From the NCBI RefSeq assembly GCF_006788895.1, contig NZ_VFRA01000001.1, forward strand, positions 62,001 to 126,000: a stretch of 64,000 nucleotides of DNA, given 5' to 3'. This document shows positions 1-8,769 of this stretch, one piece after another (positions within the stretch are counted from its first letter, which is position 1; each line of letters starts with the position of its first letter). Made by a program: the position numbers and the translations under genes. The notes beneath the pieces were generated by a model. It did not search any database and was not told the DNA's origin. It saw only the letters and a program-made list of their open reading frames with translations. The stretch is from Rhodoglobus vestalii. GTDB lineage: Bacteria; Actinomycetota; Actinomycetes; Actinomycetales; Microbacteriaceae.

Positions 1-1
1 T

Positions 2-49
2 GGCGAGGTGCGAGACGAACTCGCTGTGGCGTGGCCGAGGAACCACTGA
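2..49 (+). CDS. possible 3' end of an upstream gene (partial)
   Basis: One frame is open from the left edge to a TGA at 47-49 and would encode a short tail ending in AWPRNH. It lies upstream of pdxS on the same strand, where a gene end is expected. With only 15 codons visible no family can be assigned, and the other two frames are also open for some distance, so this is only a possibility. Confidence 0.25.
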   Translation, partial: GEVRDELAVAWPRNH

Positions 50-86
50 GTATGAATTGGCTGCATTCTTTGTAGCTGTATCGCCG

Positions 87-92
87 TAGGTT
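87..92 (+). promoter_or_regulatory. -10 box of pdxS, leaderless type
   Basis: TAGGTT ends 7 bases before the pdxS ATG at 100, and no Shine-Dalgarno lies between. This spacing would place the transcription start on or next to the start codon. No convincing -35 box is visible. Confidence 0.45.
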
Positions 93-99
93 TGTAACT

Positions 100-1002
100 A
101 TGAGCGAGAACACATCATCAAACGACTTTGGTACCAATCGAGTTAAGCGCGGGCTTGCAGAGATGCTCAAGGGCGGCGTCATTATGGATGTCGTGAATGC
201 TGAGCAAGCCAAGATTGCCGAAGATGCCGGTGCCGTTGCGGTCATGGCGCTCGAGCGTGTTCCTGCCGATATTCGGTCACAGGGGGGAGTCGCCCGCATG
301 AGTGATCCCGACCTGATCGATGGCATCATTGAGGCCGTGTCGATCCCGGTTATGGCTAAGGCACGCATCGGTCACTTCGTTGAGGCGCAGATTCTGCAGT
401 CGCTCAAGGTGGACTACATCGATGAGTCTGAGGTGTTGAGCCCCGCAGACTATGTCAACCACATCGACAAGTGGAACTTCGACGTTCCCTTCGTTTGTGG
501 CGCAACGAACCTGGGTGAAGCGCTTCGGCGCATCACGGAGGGCGCTGCCATGATTCGCTCAAAGGGCGAAGCTGGCACCGGCGATGTTTCGGAGGCGACC
601 AAGCACATCCGCACCATCAAGGGTCAAATCAACGCACTCCGCTCAAAGACTACCGATGAGCTCTATGTGGCGGCGAAAGAACTTCAGGCGCCCTACGATC
701 TTGTTCGTGAGATCGCTCAGACTGGCAAACTCCCCGTCGTGCTCTTTACGGCCGGCGGAGTCGCAACTCCCGCTGACGCCGCCCTCATGATGCAACTCGG
801 TGCCGATGGGGTGTTTGTCGGCTCCGGAGTATTCAAGTCGGGTAACCCGATCCAGCGTGCCGCAGCAATCGTCAAGGCGACGACATTCTTCGACGATCCC
901 GACGTGATCGCGGAGGCTTCGCGCGGGCTCGGTGAGGCCATGGTCGGCATCAACGTCTCCGATCTTGCAGCTCCCCACCGTCTCTCCGAGCGTGGCTGGT
1001 AG
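100..1002 (+). CDS. pdxS: pyridoxal 5'-phosphate synthase, lyase subunit PdxS
   Basis: PdxS condenses ribose 5-phosphate, glyceraldehyde 3-phosphate and PdxT-supplied ammonia directly into PLP, in the cytoplasm. The 300-residue length is normal for the family. The TIM-barrel signatures are intact: the early Asp of [13 protein letters not shown] (about D30), the Schiff-base lysine in VMAKARIGH (about K87) and the second lysine in [11 protein letters not shown] (about K155). The phosphate-binding [13 protein letters not shown] and [10 protein letters not shown] follow near the C-terminus. The ATG start sits 7 bases after a -10-like TAGGTT. pdxT overlaps its last 11 bases, so the two subunits are made together. 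Confidence 0.97.
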   Translation: MSENTSSNDFGTNRVKRGLAEMLKGGVIMDVVNAEQAKIAEDAGAVAVMALERVPADIRSQGGVARMSDPDLIDGIIEAVSIPVMAKARIGHFVEAQILQSLKVDYIDESEVLSPADYVNHIDKWNFDVPFVCGATNLGEALRRITEGAAMIRSKGEAGTGDVSEATKHIRTIKGQINALRSKTTDELYVAAKELQAPYDLVREIAQTGKLPVVLFTAGGVATPADAALMMQLGADGVFVGSGVFKSGNPIQRAAAIVKATTFFDDPDVIAEASRGLGEAMVGINVSDLAAPHRLSERGW

Positions 1003-1606
1003 TAGTTCAGCAGTCGGTCCGCGGCCTATCGGAGTACTGGCTCTCCAGGGTGATTTTCGTGAGCACCTTCAGGTGCTTCAACAACTGGGAGAAACCGCAA
1101 TAGCGGTCAAAACTCCCGGACAGTTGGAGCACATTGCGGGGCTCATCCTCCCCGGTGGCGAATCGAGTGTGATCGACAAGCTATCCCGCCTTTACGGGCT
1201 TGCTGAGCCCATAAAAGCGGCGATTGCCCATGGGCTGCCGGTCTACGGCACCTGCGCCGGACTGATCCTGCTCGCCGACACCGTGCTCGATGCAATTCCG
1301 GGTCAGCAGTCATTCGGCGGTCTCGATATTGTTGTGCGACGCAACGCTTTCGGCTCGCAATCCGAATCGTTTGAAACCGCCCTCAGCGTTCCCGAATTGG
1401 GTACGACACCGGTAGAGGCAGTGTTCATCAGGGCACCCGTCGTGGAGTCCATAGGGCCGCGGGCTCGCGCACTTGCAACGCTTGATGACGGTCGGATCGT
1501 TGCCGTTGAGCATGGCGCGCTTATGGGCACGTCATTTCACCCCGAGATCACAGGCGACACCCGTTTTCATGAGTATTTTGTAGCGCGAGTGCGCGCTAGC
1601 AAATAA
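992..1606 (+). CDS. pdxT: pyridoxal 5'-phosphate synthase, glutaminase subunit PdxT
   Basis: PdxT hydrolyses glutamine and channels ammonia to PdxS. It is a class I glutamine amidotransferase with the motif [12 protein letters not shown] near the N-terminus, the GGESS oxyanion strand, the nucleophile in VYGTCAG (about C88) and the His-Glu pair in SFHPEITGD near the end. I chose the GTG at 992, which gives 204 residues and starts about 12 residues before the conserved GVLALQGD. An in-frame ATG at 932 would add 20 residues unlike the family and overlap pdxS by 71 bases. With the GTG start the overlap is 11 bases, consistent with translational coupling. Confidence 0.95.
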   Translation: MAGSSSAVGPRPIGVLALQGDFREHLQVLQQLGETAIAVKTPGQLEHIAGLILPGGESSVIDKLSRLYGLAEPIKAAIAHGLPVYGTCAGLILLADTVLDAIPGQQSFGGLDIVVRRNAFGSQSESFETALSVPELGTTPVEAVFIRAPVVESIGPRARALATLDDGRIVAVEHGALMGTSFHPEITGDTRFHEYFVARVRASK

Positions 1607-1624
1607 GTCCTGCATCATGGATGG

Positions 1625-2239
1625 ATGCAACTCTACGCAGACTATGCGCCCCGTCGGGCCCGCCAGGTGACGGGCGACATCGTCGCCCTCGTTTTCATCG
1701 TTGTGTGGATCGCACTGGGAGTGTGGGTGTACCAATTGATCGCCGCGTTTCAGCAGCTGGGAATCCAGATGCAACAGGCGGGCGCCGGGTTCCGGTCAAC
1801 CATGGTCGAGCTGGGAGACACACTCGGGTCAGTCCCGCTCATCGGTACTGGCATTCGCGTACCTTTCGACGGAGCGAGCGACGCCGGTGCGGCGCTAGAG
1901 ACTGCGGGGCAAAGCCAGCAGGCTACAGTGCTCGCTGCCGCTACTGCGGTCGGAGTGATAATTTCCGTTGTACCGATCGCCCTGATCCTTCTGCTGTGGT
2001 TGCTGCCGCGCATTCGTTTTGCGCAACGCGCCACCGAAGCAAAAAACCTTCTCAGTACGCCCGGTGGCACCGATTTGCTTGCTCTTCGGGCACTGTCATC
2101 CCAAAAACTGTCGGTCTTAAGCGAAATTTCGTCAGAGGTTGCGTCTCAATGGCGGGCGGGAGATCGGGCGACTGCCGCCCGTCTTGCTCAGCTCCAGTTG
2201 CGTTCGCTCGGGGTGCGCAGCGCCCTTGTCGAGCACTAG
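1625..2239 (+). CDS. uncharacterised membrane protein with two membrane segments
   Basis: I cannot assign a function. The 204-residue protein has a hydrophobic segment at about residues 19-41, an extracytoplasmic-looking loop of about 60 residues rich in Gly, Ala and Thr, and a second segment at about 101-128. An Arg/Ala-rich cytoplasmic tail follows. The two segments with a loop between suggest a hairpin in the membrane with both ends in the cytoplasm. It lies 18 bases after pdxT and about 50 bases before yebC on the same strand. No Shine-Dalgarno is evident. The ATG at 1625 is preferred because it directly precedes an N-terminus typical of a membrane protein. Confidence 0.75.
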   Translation: MQLYADYAPRRARQVTGDIVALVFIVVWIALGVWVYQLIAAFQQLGIQMQQAGAGFRSTMVELGDTLGSVPLIGTGIRVPFDGASDAGAALETAGQSQQATVLAAATAVGVIISVVPIALILLLWLLPRIRFAQRATEAKNLLSTPGGTDLLALRALSSQKLSVLSEISSEVASQWRAGDRATAARLAQLQLRSLGVRSALVEH

Positions 2240-2276
2240 CGCGGGGATTCGCGCAGAAGGCGCGCGTCTCGCCGGG

Positions 2277-2282
2277 TAGAAT
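2277..2282 (+). promoter_or_regulatory. -10 box of yebC, leaderless type
   Basis: TAGAAT ends 7 bases before the ATG at 2290 and overlaps the alternative ATG at 2281. It therefore supports 2290 as the true start: a transcript beginning at about 2289-2290 would not contain the earlier ATG. Confidence 0.45.
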
Positions 2283-2289
2283 GTCAACC

Positions 2290-3048
2290 ATGTCAGGGCA
2301 CTCTAAATGGGCAACTACCAAGCACAAGAAGGCGATAACTGATTCTCGCCGCGCGAAAGCCTTCGCGAAACTGATCAAGAATATTGAAGTGGCGGCCAAG
2401 ATCGGTGGAGCCGACCTCTCAGGCAACCCGACTCTCGTTGATGCCATCCAGAAGGCCAAGAAGACGTCGGTGCCTAACGACAATATTGATCGTGCGGTCA
2501 AGCGTGGCTCAGGTCAGCTCGGCGATGCAGTCGAGTACGTCAACATCATGTACGAAGGCTACGGCCCCAATGGCGTTGCGCTGATGGTGGAGTGTCTTAC
2601 CGACAACAAGAACCGAGCTGCAGCGGATGTTCGCACGATTATGAGCCGCAACGGTGGCTCGCTCGCTGACCCGGGCAGCGTCGCCTACAACTTTGAGCGC
2701 AAAGGCGTCATCTCGATAACGAAGACTGAGGACATCTCTGAAGACGACATCCTATTGGCGGTCTTGGATGCGGGCGCTGAAGAGGTCAAAAATCATGGTG
2801 AGGGCTTTGAGGTAATTACCGACACGGCTCACCTCGTTCAGTCGCGGGATGCTCTGCAAGCAGCCGGAATCGACTACGATTCGTCGGAAGCCGAGTTTGT
2901 TCCTCATCTCACAGTCGAAGTAGATGTCGACACTGCTCGAAAGGTTTTTCGCCTCATTGAGGCCCTTGAAGAGTCTGATGATGTTCAGAACATCTACTCG
3001 AACTTCGACATCACGCCTGAGGTGCAGGCGGAACTCGACGAGGACTAA
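2290..3048 (+). CDS. yebC: YebC/PmpR family protein (DUF28)
   Basis: YebC-family proteins are small conserved factors. Some members were described as DNA-binding transcriptional regulators; more recent work links members to translation of proline-rich stretches. The role here is not settled. The 252-residue sequence starts with the family hallmark [13 protein letters not shown], continues with [14 protein letters not shown] and the glycine-rich [14 protein letters not shown], and keeps the three-domain length. The frame stays open upstream through pdxT-proximal DNA, but homologues begin at this Met-Ser-Gly. The position just before ruvC is the common bacterial arrangement. Confidence 0.95.
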   Translation: MSGHSKWATTKHKKAITDSRRAKAFAKLIKNIEVAAKIGGADLSGNPTLVDAIQKAKKTSVPNDNIDRAVKRGSGQLGDAVEYVNIMYEGYGPNGVALMVECLTDNKNRAAADVRTIMSRNGGSLADPGSVAYNFERKGVISITKTEDISEDDILLAVLDAGAEEVKNHGEGFEVITDTAHLVQSRDALQAAGIDYDSSEAEFVPHLTVEVDVDTARKVFRLIEALEESDDVQNIYSNFDITPEVQAELDED

Positions 3049-3051
3049 CGG

Positions 3052-3657
3052 ATGGCGCTGCGTGTAATCGGGATCGATCCCGGACTTACGCGGTGCGGTA
3101 TCGGAGTTGTCGACGTTGGCGCGGATCGGCGTGCGGCTCTGGTGCACGTTAGTGTCGTCCGCACGCCGCCGGGCATGCCGCTCGAAGAACGGTTGCGGCT
3201 AATCGGTGAGAGCATTGACGCGGTCATTGCCCAATTCTCGCCGCAGCAACTCGCCCTTGAGCGCGTGTTTGCCCAGTTGAATGTGAGCACGGTCATGGGC
3301 ACAGCCCAGGCGAGTGGGGTCGCCATGTATGTTGCGGCACAGCGGGGGCTATCGGTCACGCTTCACACCCCCACTGAGGTGAAGCTTGCCATTACCGGTT
3401 ACGGTGGCGCCGATAAAAAACAGGTGGGTGCGATGGTTGCCCGTGTGCTTCGCCTGGCTGAGGCTCCTAAGCCCGCGGATGCTGCGGATGCGTGTGCCCT
3501 AGCTGTGTGCGCAGCGTGGAAGGGAGTCGCTCCCCGCGCCGATCGCGCTGACAGCGCGTCGGAGCCCGGAACTGCCACCGTGTCTTCGCTGACGCCAGCC
3601 CAAGAGGCGTGGCGGTCGGCCGAGAAGTCGGTGGGTGCTCGTAGGCTCAAACTATGA
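3052..3657 (+). CDS. ruvC: Holliday junction resolvase RuvC
   Basis: RuvC is the dimeric, Mg-dependent endonuclease that cuts Holliday junctions after RuvAB branch migration. The RNase H-like fold is marked by the first acidic residue in VIGIDPGLTRCG (D9), the glutamate in LALERVFAQLN (about E70), and the Asp cluster in PADAADACALAVCAAW near residues 146-150. The domain ends at about residue 165 and an extra tail of some 35 polar residues follows, as often in actinobacteria. It starts 3 bases after yebC stops and overlaps ruvA by 4 bases. The Asp-Ala repeat near 3475-3492 comes from a short local duplication in the DNA. Confidence 0.97.
   Translation: MALRVIGIDPGLTRCGIGVVDVGADRRAALVHVSVVRTPPGMPLEERLRLIGESIDAVIAQFSPQQLALERVFAQLNVSTVMGTAQASGVAMYVAAQRGLSVTLHTPTEVKLAITGYGGADKKQVGAMVARVLRLAEAPKPADAADACALAVCAAWKGVAPRADRADSASEPGTATVSSLTPAQEAWRSAEKSVGARRLKL
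3642..3647 (+). promoter_or_regulatory. internal -10 box of ruvA inside ruvC
   Basis: TAGGCT lies in the last codons of ruvC and ends 6 bases before the ruvA ATG at 3654. The spacing is the leaderless kind. If active, it lets ruvAB be transcribed without ruvC. Confidence 0.4.
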
Positions 3658-4274
3658 TTTCTTCGCTCCGCGGCACCGTTCTCGTCGCGGGAGGCACCTC
3701 GATTGTCGTTGAGGTGGGGGGTATAGGCCTTTCCGTTAGCGTTACGCCGGAACATGCAGGTTCTGTTCGCGTGGGTGCCGAGACTCAGGTAAACACGGCC
3801 CTCATCGTTCGTGAAGACGATCTTTCGCTGTATGGCTTTCGGACGATCGATGAACTCGAGGTATTTGCTCTGCTGCGCGGCGTTACCGGAGTGGGGCCCA
3901 AGAGCGCTATGGGTGTTCTTGCTGCGCTGAGCCCGGACGACATTGCTCGTGCTGTTGCCGAAGACAATGACTCGGCATTTCGTAAAGTCTCGGGAATTGG
4001 GCCGAAGACCGCGAAGCTCATCGTGCTCAATCTTGCTGGCAAGGTTTTTGTCGCCACCCACCAGCGCGGCGCGATAGCATCCGTGCCCAGTTCCACGACC
4101 GCGAGTGTCTCGATGGCACTACAGGGTCTTGGTTGGCCTGAGAGACTTGCTCAACAGGCGGCGGAGGCCGCGGTCCAGGAAGCCCCCGCTGCAGACAAGA
4201 GCAACACGCAACTAATTCTGCGCCGTGCACTAGTTCTCGTTGGGTCACCATCAAGCACAGCAGGTACTTCATGA
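3654..4274 (+). CDS. ruvA: Holliday junction branch migration subunit RuvA
   Basis: RuvA tetramers clamp the four-way junction and load two RuvB motor rings on opposite arms. The 206-residue protein shows the N-terminal OB-fold (residues 1-65, starting [10 protein letters not shown]). Tandem helix-hairpin-helix motifs follow: [19 protein letters not shown] and [19 protein letters not shown]. The C-terminal domain that contacts RuvB follows a variable linker; it includes [14 protein letters not shown], as in the family. It overlaps ruvC and ruvB by 4 bases each, so the three subunits are translationally coupled. A -10-like box inside ruvC may give it a separate promoter. Confidence 0.97.
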   Translation: MISSLRGTVLVAGGTSIVVEVGGIGLSVSVTPEHAGSVRVGAETQVNTALIVREDDLSLYGFRTIDELEVFALLRGVTGVGPKSAMGVLAALSPDDIARAVAEDNDSAFRKVSGIGPKTAKLIVLNLAGKVFVATHQRGAIASVPSSTTASVSMALQGLGWPERLAQQAAEAAVQEAPAADKSNTQLILRRALVLVGSPSSTAGTS

Positions 4275-5302
4275 CTCACAACGACGAAACAGTGGCAACC
4301 CCCGGTGTTGAGTCGGAGGCCGAGCTAGCGTTCGAGGGCGCTTTGCGGCCGAAGTCTCTCGACGAATTTGTTGGTCAACAGAAAGTACGTGGTCAGCTTC
4401 AGCTGCTGTTGCGTGCCGCCGAAATGCAAAATCGCACCGCTGACCACATTTTGCTCGCAGGGCCACCCGGTCTCGGCAAGACAACGCTAGCGATGATCGT
4501 CGCTCATGAAAGCAATCGCCCCCTACGAATGTCGAGCGGACCAGCAATTCAGCACGCTGGCGATCTCGCTGCAGTTTTGTCATCCCTTTTGCCGGGAGAG
4601 GTCCTCTTTATCGATGAGATCCACCGGATGGCTCGCTCGGCAGAAGAGATGCTTTACCTCGCGATGGAAGACTTTCGTATCGACATCATGGTCGGTAAGG
4701 GTGCTGGGGCGACATCCATCCCGCTTGATATCGCGCCGTTCACCTTGGTGGGAGCGACCACGCGGTCGGGGTTGCTGCCCAATCCACTTCGCGATCGTTT
4801 CGGGTTCACAGCCCATCTGGAGTTTTACGATGAATCCGAACTCGAGCAGGTGCTCGTTCGCGCAGCAGTGATGTTGGATTTGGAGATCAGGAGCGAAGCA
4901 ATTGCAGAGATTGCTGGCCGCTGTCGCGGCACGCCCCGAATTGCTAATCGGCTGCTGCGTCGGGTGCGCGACTTTGCGCTGGTAAATGACGTTTCCGCTT
5001 CTCGGGATGCGGTTCGTGCAGCACTCGAACTTTATGATGTCGATCAATTGGGTCTCGACCGCCTCGATCGTGCTGTTATGCACACCATGTTGACCCGGTT
5101 CGATGGGGGACCGGTGGGGCTCAATACGCTCGCGGTTTCGGTCGGCGAAGAAGCGGAGACCGTTGAGGCAGTTGTCGAACCCTTCCTCGTGCGGATTGGC
5201 CTGTTGACGCGGACACCGCGCGGCAGGGTAGCAACTCGTGCCGCCTGGGAACACTTTGGGATGGCTGAACGTAATTCGACTCTATTCAGCGATGAACTAT
5301 AG
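4271..5302 (+). CDS. ruvB: Holliday junction branch migration ATPase RuvB
   Basis: RuvB is the hexameric AAA+ motor that pulls DNA through the RuvA-bound junction. The 343-residue length is typical. Key motifs are an N-terminal [13 protein letters not shown], Walker A GPPGLGKT (64-71), Walker B LFIDEIHR (112-119), sensor 1 in [10 protein letters not shown] and the arginine finger region [10 protein letters not shown]-terminal winged helix is marked by [10 protein letters not shown] and RTPRGRVAT. The 3' end of the gene contains the promoter of the following yajC-secDF operon. Confidence 0.98.
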   Translation: MTHNDETVATPGVESEAELAFEGALRPKSLDEFVGQQKVRGQLQLLLRAAEMQNRTADHILLAGPPGLGKTTLAMIVAHESNRPLRMSSGPAIQHAGDLAAVLSSLLPGEVLFIDEIHRMARSAEEMLYLAMEDFRIDIMVGKGAGATSIPLDIAPFTLVGATTRSGLLPNPLRDRFGFTAHLEFYDESELEQVLVRAAVMLDLEIRSEAIAEIAGRCRGTPRIANRLLRRVRDFALVNDVSASRDAVRAALELYDVDQLGLDRLDRAVMHTMLTRFDGGPVGLNTLAVSVGEEAETVEAVVEPFLVRIGLLTRTPRGRVATRAAWEHFGMAERNSTLFSDEL

Positions 5303-5303
5303 T
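5275..5303 (+). promoter_or_regulatory. promoter of yajC-secD-secF
   Basis: A -35-like TTCGAC at 5275-5280 and a -10 TATAGT at 5298-5303 are separated by 17 bases, close to the housekeeping sigma consensus. It overlaps the last codons of ruvB. The start would be near 5310, giving a leader of roughly 57 bases before yajC. Confidence 0.6.
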
Positions 5304-5366
5304 TTGATTGGCTCAACACGCGCCTCAACGTGAGCGCCAGGCCCACAGACCACCGAAAGGTACCTC

Positions 5367-5804
5367 ATGGATCCGCTTTCTATTGCGATGCTCGCCATTC
5401 TCGGCGTGCTTATCTTCTTCATGTTCCGCAACAGCCGCAAGCGGAAGGCGCAGATGGAAGAAGTCCGCGGACAGATGCTTCCCGGCGTCGAGGTCATGAC
5501 TAATTTCGGGCTTTTTGGAACGCTCGTTGCAAACGACACTGTCGCTAATTCTGCTGAGATTGAGATCAGTAAGGGTGTCATCGTCAAAGTCCACAGCCAG
5601 ACACTTGCCAAGGTTGTCGTTGAAGAGCCCACTGAAGAGGGTGCCCCGCGCTCCGTAGAAGAAGCGATGGAGATCGCCAACCGTGAGGCTGAAGAACGTG
5701 ACGCGGTTACGGCGGAGTCGACAACCGAGAAGGCTCCAGAATTTGGAGAGCTTTCTGACACGAAACCAGTGAGCTCAACGGAGTCAAAAAAGGCGTCCGA
5801 GTAA
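5367..5804 (+). CDS. yajC: preprotein translocase subunit YajC
   Basis: YajC is the small single-span partner of SecDF in the holotranslocon. A membrane segment covers about residues 3-20, followed by a basic stretch RNSRKRKAQ that fixes the rest in the cytoplasm. The conserved part LPGVEVMTNFGLFGTLV and SQTLAKVV ends near residue 85. The remaining 60 residues are acidic and low in complexity, longer than in E. coli but usual for actinobacteria. A GAAAGG ribosome binding site lies 6 bases before the ATG. secD and secF follow on the same strand. Confidence 0.95.
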   Translation: MDPLSIAMLAILGVLIFFMFRNSRKRKAQMEEVRGQMLPGVEVMTNFGLFGTLVANDTVANSAEIEISKGVIVKVHSQTLAKVVVEEPTEEGAPRSVEEAMEIANREAEERDAVTAESTTEKAPEFGELSDTKPVSSTESKKASE

Positions 5805-5895
5805 CCCACTAGTGTTGAGTGTCGTCCCTCCCGAGGGCGGATGTCCAACGGCGTGCGCTTCTGCACTGCTCTGTGAAGAAAGCTGAGTCAAATAG

Positions 5896-7641
5896 GTGGC
5901 TAGAACTACCCCTGTGAAAAACGCGTGGCGAGCCATCGTCTGGCTCACCACAATCACGGTGGGGCTCACCGTTGTGATTGGTGCTGGCTCCATTTTTGGT
6001 TCCGCATCTTGGGCTCCAAAGCTCGCTCTTGACCTTGAGGGCGGGACACAAATCGTGCTCGCTCCCCTCTTGGAGAGCGGTCAGACGGTTTCTGGCGAAC
6101 AGTTGTCCCAGGCGGTCTCGATTATTCGTGATCGGGTAGACGCCAGTGGTGTCGCTGAGGCAGAAGTTACAACGCAGGGCGGGAGCAACGTCGTCGTTTC
6201 GATCCCCGGCGTTCCCGATGAAGAGACGCTCAACCGAATTCAGTCATCAGCCAAACTTGAGTTCCGTCCGGTTTTGTATACGGAGGTTGCCTCTAGCTCA
6301 ACCGCTGAGCCAACGCCCGAGTCCACGGACGGTGCAGAAACTCCAGACGGGGAGTCAGCGACGGCAACGCCGGCGCCCACGCTAGCGACGACACCGACAG
6401 CAACCCCCACCGATGCCAGTGACCTTAACTGGATCACAGAATCTCTCTTCGACGAGTACACGAATTTTGACTGCAATTCGCTCGACAACTTTAGCGTCGC
6501 GCCCTCTGATGAGCCGTTGATTACCTGTGATGCTGACGATGCATTCAAGTACATTCTTGGCCCCGTCGAGGTTGAGGGCAGCACGATCACTGATGCGACA
6601 AGCGGAATGGTCACGAGCTCGCAGGGAGTGAGCACCGGGCAGTGGGGTGTGTTTCCCACGTTCAACGATGCAGGCACCGAAGAAGTAGCCGCAATGACAA
6701 CCCGACTTTTTGGCTACGACGAGACTGATCCTCGTAACCGGTTCGGAATCGTACTCGACGGCCGTGTGATTTCGGCGCCAACGACTCAGGGAATTATTAC
6801 CGGCGGCAATCCGCAGATCTCCGGGTCATTCGATCAGGACAGCGCGAAGGTTCTGGCCGACCAGCTCAAATTCGGCGCGCTGCCCATTGGCTTCGAAGTC
6901 CAGAGCAATGAAACAATCTCGGCTACCCTCGGCACCAATCAGCTCAACTCGGGCATCATCGCCGGGTTAGTTGGCCTTCTCCTCGTTGTTATCTACTCCC
7001 TCTTTCAGTATCGGCTGCTTGGACTGGTCACGGTTGCTTCGCTCATTGTTGCGGGAGTCCTCACCTATCTCGTGATTGCGTACCTCTCGTGGCGCTACGG
7101 CTACCGCCTGTCACTCGCCGGTGTTGCGGGTCTAATTGTGGCAATCGGTTTTACGGCCGACTCGTTCATCGTGTACTTCGAGCGCATTCGAGACGAACTC
7201 CGCGACGGTCGCTCACTAACAGGTGCTGTCGAATTCGGGTGGAAGCGCGCACTCCGCACCATCCTCGCAGCCAAAGCAGTCAACCTACTTTCCGCCGTTG
7301 TGCTTTTCGTGCTTGCTGTGGGAAACGTACGAGGGTTCGCTTTGACCCTCGGCATCACCACAGTGATCGACGTGCTTATTGTCGTGCTGTTTACGCACCC
7401 GATGTTGCAGCTCCTGGCTACAACCAAATTCTTTGCAAGTGGACACCCGATTAGCGGCCTCGATCCCAAAGCTCTGGGGGCTGTCTATCGTGGTCGTGCT
7501 CAGTTCCGCTCGCCGGCCGCTACCAAGGCAACGACGGGGGCTGGTCGAGAGGCAGCGCGTCGCCAAACTATCGCTGAACGAAAAGCTGCTGAAATGGCGG
7601 GAGCCGCCAAAGATTCCAGCTCAGTTGGAAAGGAATCCTGA
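5896..7641 (+). CDS. secD: protein translocase subunit SecD
   Basis: SecD works with SecF as a proton-driven factor that pulls exported proteins out of the SecYEG channel. The 581-residue protein has a first membrane segment at about residues 14-34, then the D1 motif LALDLEGGTQIVL, a large periplasmic P1 domain, and five more membrane segments from about 355 to 520. A late motif, ADSFIVYFERIRDELRDG, is also conserved. Residues of about 133-175 form a Pro/Thr/Ser/Glu-rich insertion inside the periplasmic domain. The GTG start matches family N-termini. The secF ATG overlaps the secD stop by one base. Confidence 0.96.
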   Translation: MARTTPVKNAWRAIVWLTTITVGLTVVIGAGSIFGSASWAPKLALDLEGGTQIVLAPLLESGQTVSGEQLSQAVSIIRDRVDASGVAEAEVTTQGGSNVVVSIPGVPDEETLNRIQSSAKLEFRPVLYTEVASSSTAEPTPESTDGAETPDGESATATPAPTLATTPTATPTDASDLNWITESLFDEYTNFDCNSLDNFSVAPSDEPLITCDADDAFKYILGPVEVEGSTITDATSGMVTSSQGVSTGQWGVFPTFNDAGTEEVAAMTTRLFGYDETDPRNRFGIVLDGRVISAPTTQGIITGGNPQISGSFDQDSAKVLADQLKFGALPIGFEVQSNETISATLGTNQLNSGIIAGLVGLLLVVIYSLFQYRLLGLVTVASLIVAGVLTYLVIAYLSWRYGYRLSLAGVAGLIVAIGFTADSFIVYFERIRDELRDGRSLTGAVEFGWKRALRTILAAKAVNLLSAVVLFVLAVGNVRGFALTLGITTVIDVLIVVLFTHPMLQLLATTKFFASGHPISGLDPKALGAVYRGRAQFRSPAATKATTGAGREAARRQTIAERKAAEMAGAAKDSSSVGKES

Positions 7642-8657
7642 TGGCTAGCTTCTCGAAGTTCGGCAACGACCTCTATACCGGTGAACTATCGGTCAATTTC
7701 ATCGGCCGTCGCAAGATCTGGTACATCCTCGCGGCCGTAATACTGGCGGTGTCGATCATCGTTCCGGCGCTCCGCGGTGGCTATGTCTTTGGCATTGAGT
7801 TCACTGGTGGATCGCAATTCCAAATCGATTCGGTAGAAGCCCTTGCTAACCCCGATACAGGTGCCGAAGCACAGAACCTTGCGACGGACACCGTGATCGA
7901 TGTCGTCGCCAATGCTGAGCCCAAGGTCACGGTTGTCGGGACCAACTCGTTGAGAGTGCAGACGGAGCAACTAGAACCGGATGAATCGAATACCGTACGC
8001 GATGCGCTTGCGGGCGCGTTCAACGTAGAAAATGATCAAGTCGCAGCATCCTTTGTCGGACCTTCGTGGGGTGCAGACATCACTGGTTCGGCCCTGCGCG
8101 CGCTCCTAGTTTTCATTGTTCTTGCGGCCATCATGATGGCGATCTACTTCCGCACCTGGAAGATGTCTGTTGCCGCGATGATTGCGTTGGTCCACGACAT
8201 CGTGATCACAGCCGGGGTTTACGGAGTTTTTGGATTTGAAATTACTCCATCCGCTGTCATCGGATTCCTCACGATCTTGGGATTCTCGCTGTATGACACG
8301 GTTGTGGTGTTTGACAAGATTCGCGAGAACACGTCGGAGGACGGTTCCGAATCTCGGCGTACCTTTGCAGAGTCTGTGAACCTGGCGGTCAACCAGACAC
8401 TGGTGCGGTCTATCAATACCGGTGTGGTTGCCGCATTACCTGTCGCCGCGATCCTCTTTATCGGAGCCTTAGTTCTCGGTGCGGGAACGCTGCGCGACAT
8501 TGCGCTCGCACTGTTCATCGGAATCGTTGTTGGCACCTACTCCACCATTTTCATCGCGGCCCCGCTCTACGCTCAGTTCCGTGAGAACGAGCCGGAGATT
8601 CTTCGCCGCACCAAGCGGTTGACGGCGGCACGCGCGGTTGAGAAGGACAACAAGTAG
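7641..8657 (+). CDS. secF: protein translocase subunit SecF
   Basis: SecF pairs with SecD in the membrane. The 338-residue protein has its first membrane segment at about residues 28-48, the SecF D1-type motif FGIEFTGGSQFQI, a short periplasmic domain, and five further segments from about 150 onward. The conserved cytoplasmic loop FSLYDTVVVFDKIREN and the motif SINTGVVAALPV are both present. It starts on the last base of the secD stop codon, so it is co-translated. No clear terminator follows; only a weak 5-bp hairpin (8701-8715) without a U-tract is seen before rel. Confidence 0.97.
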   Translation: MASFSKFGNDLYTGELSVNFIGRRKIWYILAAVILAVSIIVPALRGGYVFGIEFTGGSQFQIDSVEALANPDTGAEAQNLATDTVIDVVANAEPKVTVVGTNSLRVQTEQLEPDESNTVRDALAGAFNVENDQVAASFVGPSWGADITGSALRALLVFIVLAAIMMAIYFRTWKMSVAAMIALVHDIVITAGVYGVFGFEITPSAVIGFLTILGFSLYDTVVVFDKIRENTSEDGSESRRTFAESVNLAVNQTLVRSINTGVVAALPVAAILFIGALVLGAGTLRDIALALFIGIVVGTYSTIFIAAPLYAQFRENEPEILRRTKRLTAARAVEKDNK

Positions 8658-8744
8658 TCGCGATGAGCGAGCGTGTTTGTCAGCGTTCGCAGGCCAGCCC
8701 GCGCTTGAGGAGCGCTAGCTATCGCACCGTGCCCGTTCACGTCT

Positions 8745-8750
8745 TAGAAT
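8745..8750 (+). promoter_or_regulatory. probable -10 box of rel
   Basis: TAGAAT lies 19 bases before the rel start, upstream of a good GGAGGT ribosome binding site at 8758-8763. Transcription would begin around 8757. A convincing -35 is not seen. Confidence 0.4.
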
Positions 8751-8769
8751 TGATCTAGGAGGTAGCGGG

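Noticed and set aside
1621..2289. Long in-frame extension upstream of yebC
   Set aside because: The added residues are Arg/Gly/Cys-rich nonsense in the wrong frame of the membrane protein gene; YebC family members begin at SGHSKW.
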